From: Panorpa germanica | Lineage: Eukaryota > Arthropoda > Insecta > Mecoptera > Panorpidae | Direction: 5' to 3' | Length of the DNA stretch: 64,000 nt | NCBI GenBank assembly: GCA_963678705.1 | Contig: OY783223.1 | Span: forward strand, 1,302,001 to 1,366,000 | Shown: in pieces, positions 61,457-64,000 of the stretch | Position numbering within the stretch: position 1 is the stretch's first letter | How the letters are laid out: each line of letters opens with the position of its first letter | Notes under the pieces: generated by a model | Databases searched by the model: none | Seen by the model: only the letters and a program-made list of their open reading frames with translations | What the model was told of the DNA's origin: nothing | Program-made: the position numbers and the translations under genes

Positions 61457-63502
61457 TTATTTTGTTATTGCTACCGTGTTTAAAGTGGGTGGTACAAGTG
61501 CTTGATGAAGCTTCGTAACAGCTGTCTGTACCATTGTTTGAAGAGACTCATCTTCAGAAATCACTGTCTGTAATATAATATATTATTTAATTAAAAGACT
61601 AAAATTTTTGTGATAAAAAACTGTTATTGAACTTACTAAATTGGCCAGATCGATTTCAGCTTTTATCTTATCAACTTCAACGTGCAACTTATCACCTTTA
61701 AAAAGTTTAGGCACAGATGCTTCTCCAAACATGTCCTGAAAAAATAATAAAATGAATTAACTACTCCTAGTAGTAGCACGTGATACAAAAAAATTTGAAT
61801 ATGACATTTAAAATTTAGCCATTATTTTAATCGTTGGTAAAACTGAAGAAATATTATTTATTACCAACAAACAAAATCATAAATATAATATAATCAAATC
61901 AATCATAAATATATGAAATATGCTAAAGATACATTTACACATAAATTAAATTTATGTACAGTAATGCTAAAATAGTAATCCCCATCATTAGACAGTGCAG
62001 TACATTTTTTTCGAAACTATAAGTAGACCCGAAAGTAATTTCGGTTTTAACAAATAGATTGAGTTTAATTTATTTAGAAGTACTTCTGGTAATGTTATGA
62101 GTTTTGACAGTTAACAAATGACACTTTTATCTTACTTTAGAATCAAGTTGCGTGTAATTGTGTTTGTAGTTGTTACTTTAGTGTCAATGTTCAACATGGA
62201 GTGCAAGTAACATCTTCAACAGATTTTCCTTTTTTCTGTAAACGCAAAAAAGCGACTGAGACTCAGAATAATATTTGTGAAGTTTATGGTTATGGTTGAT
62301 TGCTTAACACAACGTACTTCTTTGATTTGGTTTCAAAAATCCGTTCTGGTTGCCTAAATAATGTCAATGATACTTAAATAGGATCATCATATAATTATGC
62401 GAGTGATTGCAGAGAAGTTAAATGTATCACACACCATTGAAAAACACTTAAAATATCATAGGCTGGGTAAGAAGTTCGATGTTTGTGTTCCGCATAAATT
62501 GAAAGATGTTTATTTAATATATGAAATCAATATTTGCGCTATGCATCTCAAATGCAATGAAATCGTATCTTTGTGATGATTTATCGCCAACGATAAAATC
62601 AATCAAAAACGATCATATTGGTCATTACAAGGGGGTTGTGTATTTTCAGCTTCTTCCAAAGAACCAATCGATTAATTCAGATGTTTACTGTCAACAACTA
62701 ATGAACCTAAAGGAAGCAATCACAGAAAAACGGCCAGAATTTTTAAATCGCAAAGAAATTATTTCCACAAAGACTATTGAAAATTATTGCACCTTCATTG
62801 ATAAGAAATCATCAAGTACCCAGAAAGATGATGAAAAACCATCAAACAAAATGGAAAATATATAAATAATTAAAGTTTATTATTTCACACCAAAACCAAA
62901 ATTGCTTTCGTGTATATAATAATATAAATTGACTGCTAAAATAGTAAACAATAATAGAAAGTACATTTAAATACAACACCAAGGCAACATTATAAAAATA
63001 GATCGTTAAAATAACTGCACAGTACCGATAGTTAAAAAAAAAAGGAGCATTTGCTGTTCATAGAAACCGGAACGGAAGTTGCTTTAGCATAAAAGCAAAA
63101 AGCTTGTCGTATTGTTAACATAAAATATAGTATAGCGTAATAATGACTTTACCTGCAGTGTTTCAATTAGACATTCCTTGAAATGCATTCTATCTGGTTT
63201 TATTTGTGCGGAAACATGTTTTGAACCCATATTACTAAGTTCTATTTGTAGTAAGGCGGCTATGACTGCATCTGCGTACGTATCACTTATTGGATTTGCC
63301 ACCTATTCTAAAGTTATCAACTTGCCCTCTAGTACTAGGTCGATACATTGGAATAATTTTAGCTTTTTATCACCTTCAATAGTTTGAACACCAGAAGGGC
63401 CAGTTAATTTGTCCATAACACCACGTAGATGTCCAATTGAACCGTTCCATTGAAGTGATTGTCTTTGGGTAACAACTGACATTGACATATCTGTGTATTT
63501 CC
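61457..63502 (-). pseudogene. Cpsf3: CPSF3 (CPSF-73) 3' end, three exons, with an in-frame TAG
   Basis: On the minus strand, exons 63502-63153, 61735-61637 and 61567-61457 (stop at 61457-61459) join with good splice sites. The product reads GKYTDMSMSVVTQRQSLQWN, later VANPISDTYADAVIAALLQ, DMFGEASVPKLF, and ends EDESLQTMVQTAVTKLHQAL. This is the C-terminal domain of the pre-mRNA 3'-end endonuclease CPSF-73, where human CPSF3 has LEWVANPSNDMYADT and ESLREMVELAAQRLYEAL. The Trp of L-E-W-V-A-N-P is replaced by TAG (63303-63305). Upstream exons with the metallo-beta-lactamase core would lie beyond 64000. AATAAA words near 61430-61450 can serve as the polyadenylation signal. Confidence 0.85.
62008..62910 (+). 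pseudogene. mariner transposase relic in a CPSF3 intron
   Basis: The left part reads GACCCGAAAGTAATTTCGGTTTT, a mariner terminal-repeat-like word. Broken frames then give RVIAEKLNVSH, KKFDVCVPHKLKD (HTH region), and at 62600-62760 GVVYFQLLPKNQSINSDVY and EKRPEFLNRKEI, which match mariner/SETMAR-type transposases. The catalytic blocks between and after these are missing or degraded. It lies within the 1.4-kb intron between two CPSF3 exons, in opposite orientation. Confidence 0.7.
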
Positions 63503-63504
63503 CT

Positions 63505-64000
63505 AAAAAAGTAATATATATTTTTTTAAATTAGCTTGTTATATATTTCAATAATGAAACGTGTAGATATATTGATTTATCAGTAGATTATCAATATATT
63601 CAAGCAACATTATTCCGTTAAGAAAATCAACATTTTTTTTAACATATTAAACATAATTAGGTAGAATCTATTTGTATTAAATCAAGTATCTAATAAAAGT
63701 ATGATTTCAAAGAACACAGAGAATTAAAATGACTTCGCCATTTCATATATAAATAAAATATAATAACTTTATCATATAAATAAATAATATAATTTATATT
63801 ACGAATTGATTTTATTGCCAAATTGACGTCAGACTATTGGTCGAGGAACATATTTTCAAATTAAATATTAAAAGAAATTGATAAGCAATGTATGTAACTT
63901 TTAATAAAGGTTCAAAATATCCAATAAAAAAGTAAATGTTTTTTAAGAATATGTATATATTGAGTAACACAGATATATCTTAAAGGAAGGAGATATATAT
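63505..64000. other. CPSF3 intron sequence, no gene seen
   Basis: The minus-strand CPSF3 exon starts at 63502 after a TTTTTTAG acceptor, so this is an intron continuing past the window. It is AT-rich with no coding piece. Confidence 0.6.

Noticed and set aside
59886-63502. Reassignment of TAG or TGA to tryptophan
   Set aside because: Intact ORFs in the window end in TAA or TAG, other Trp codons in the same exons are TGG, and ARL2 also has a deletion that no code change would repair.

Overview
The window is AT-rich insect nuclear DNA made almost entirely of nested and decayed transposable elements. At its right edge lie two damaged copies of conserved host genes. The insect assignment rests on spliced genes with GT/AG introns, on the transposon families present (Helitron, hAT, P, mariner, Jockey- and I-type LINEs, Ty3/Gypsy), and on ARL2- and CPSF3-like proteins. 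A mini-Helitron end of the CCCGCGACTTCGTCC type, which I associate with Lepidoptera, makes a moth or butterfly the best guess, but this is not proved. TE density plus broken, intron-containing gene copies would fit a sex-limited (W or Y) chromosome or another low-recombination region; that is inference.

Layout. 1-3640: relics of a DDE_Tnp_4 transposase, a P-superfamily transposase and a BED-finger exon. 4142-8290: a degenerate Jockey-like LINE. 8292-11755: an internally deleted R2-like LINE. 11760-12140: a GC-rich block full of short hairpins. 12273-25489: a long Helitron split by a very young, intact LTR retrotransposon (13671-21471) that has a Bel/Pao-type gag joined to a Ty3/Gypsy-type pol. 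25553-31018: a mosaic of two ISL2EU-like relics (transposase plus SWIM/YqaJ nuclease), mariner slivers and a MADF-BESS fragment. 31707-32409: a CACTA-like transposase fragment.

34640-40345: an I-clade LINE with an intact 1240-residue ORF2. 40351-44019 (minus strand): a Ty3/Gypsy element whose RT, RNase H and integrase core were removed by an in-frame deletion. 44226-53329: P-superfamily relics, one of them split by a complete hAT transposon (45706-50007) with an 8-bp target duplication, terminal inverted repeats and an unbroken two-exon transposase. 53330-54651: a fragment with a DEDDh 3'-5' exonuclease joined to a transposase-like C-terminus. 54652-59885: mostly non-coding with foldbacks. 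59886-63502: convergent ARL2-like and CPSF3-like genes, each with a Trp-to-stop change.

Functionally, only three units look potentially competent from sequence alone: the LTR element at 13671-21471, the hAT at 45706-50007, and ORF2 of the I-clade LINE (whose ORF1 carries one frameshift). The minus-strand gag-only element could move only with enzymes supplied from elsewhere. Two transposon relics carry accessory nucleases of unrelated folds (YqaJ and DEDDh), the most unusual theme of the window.
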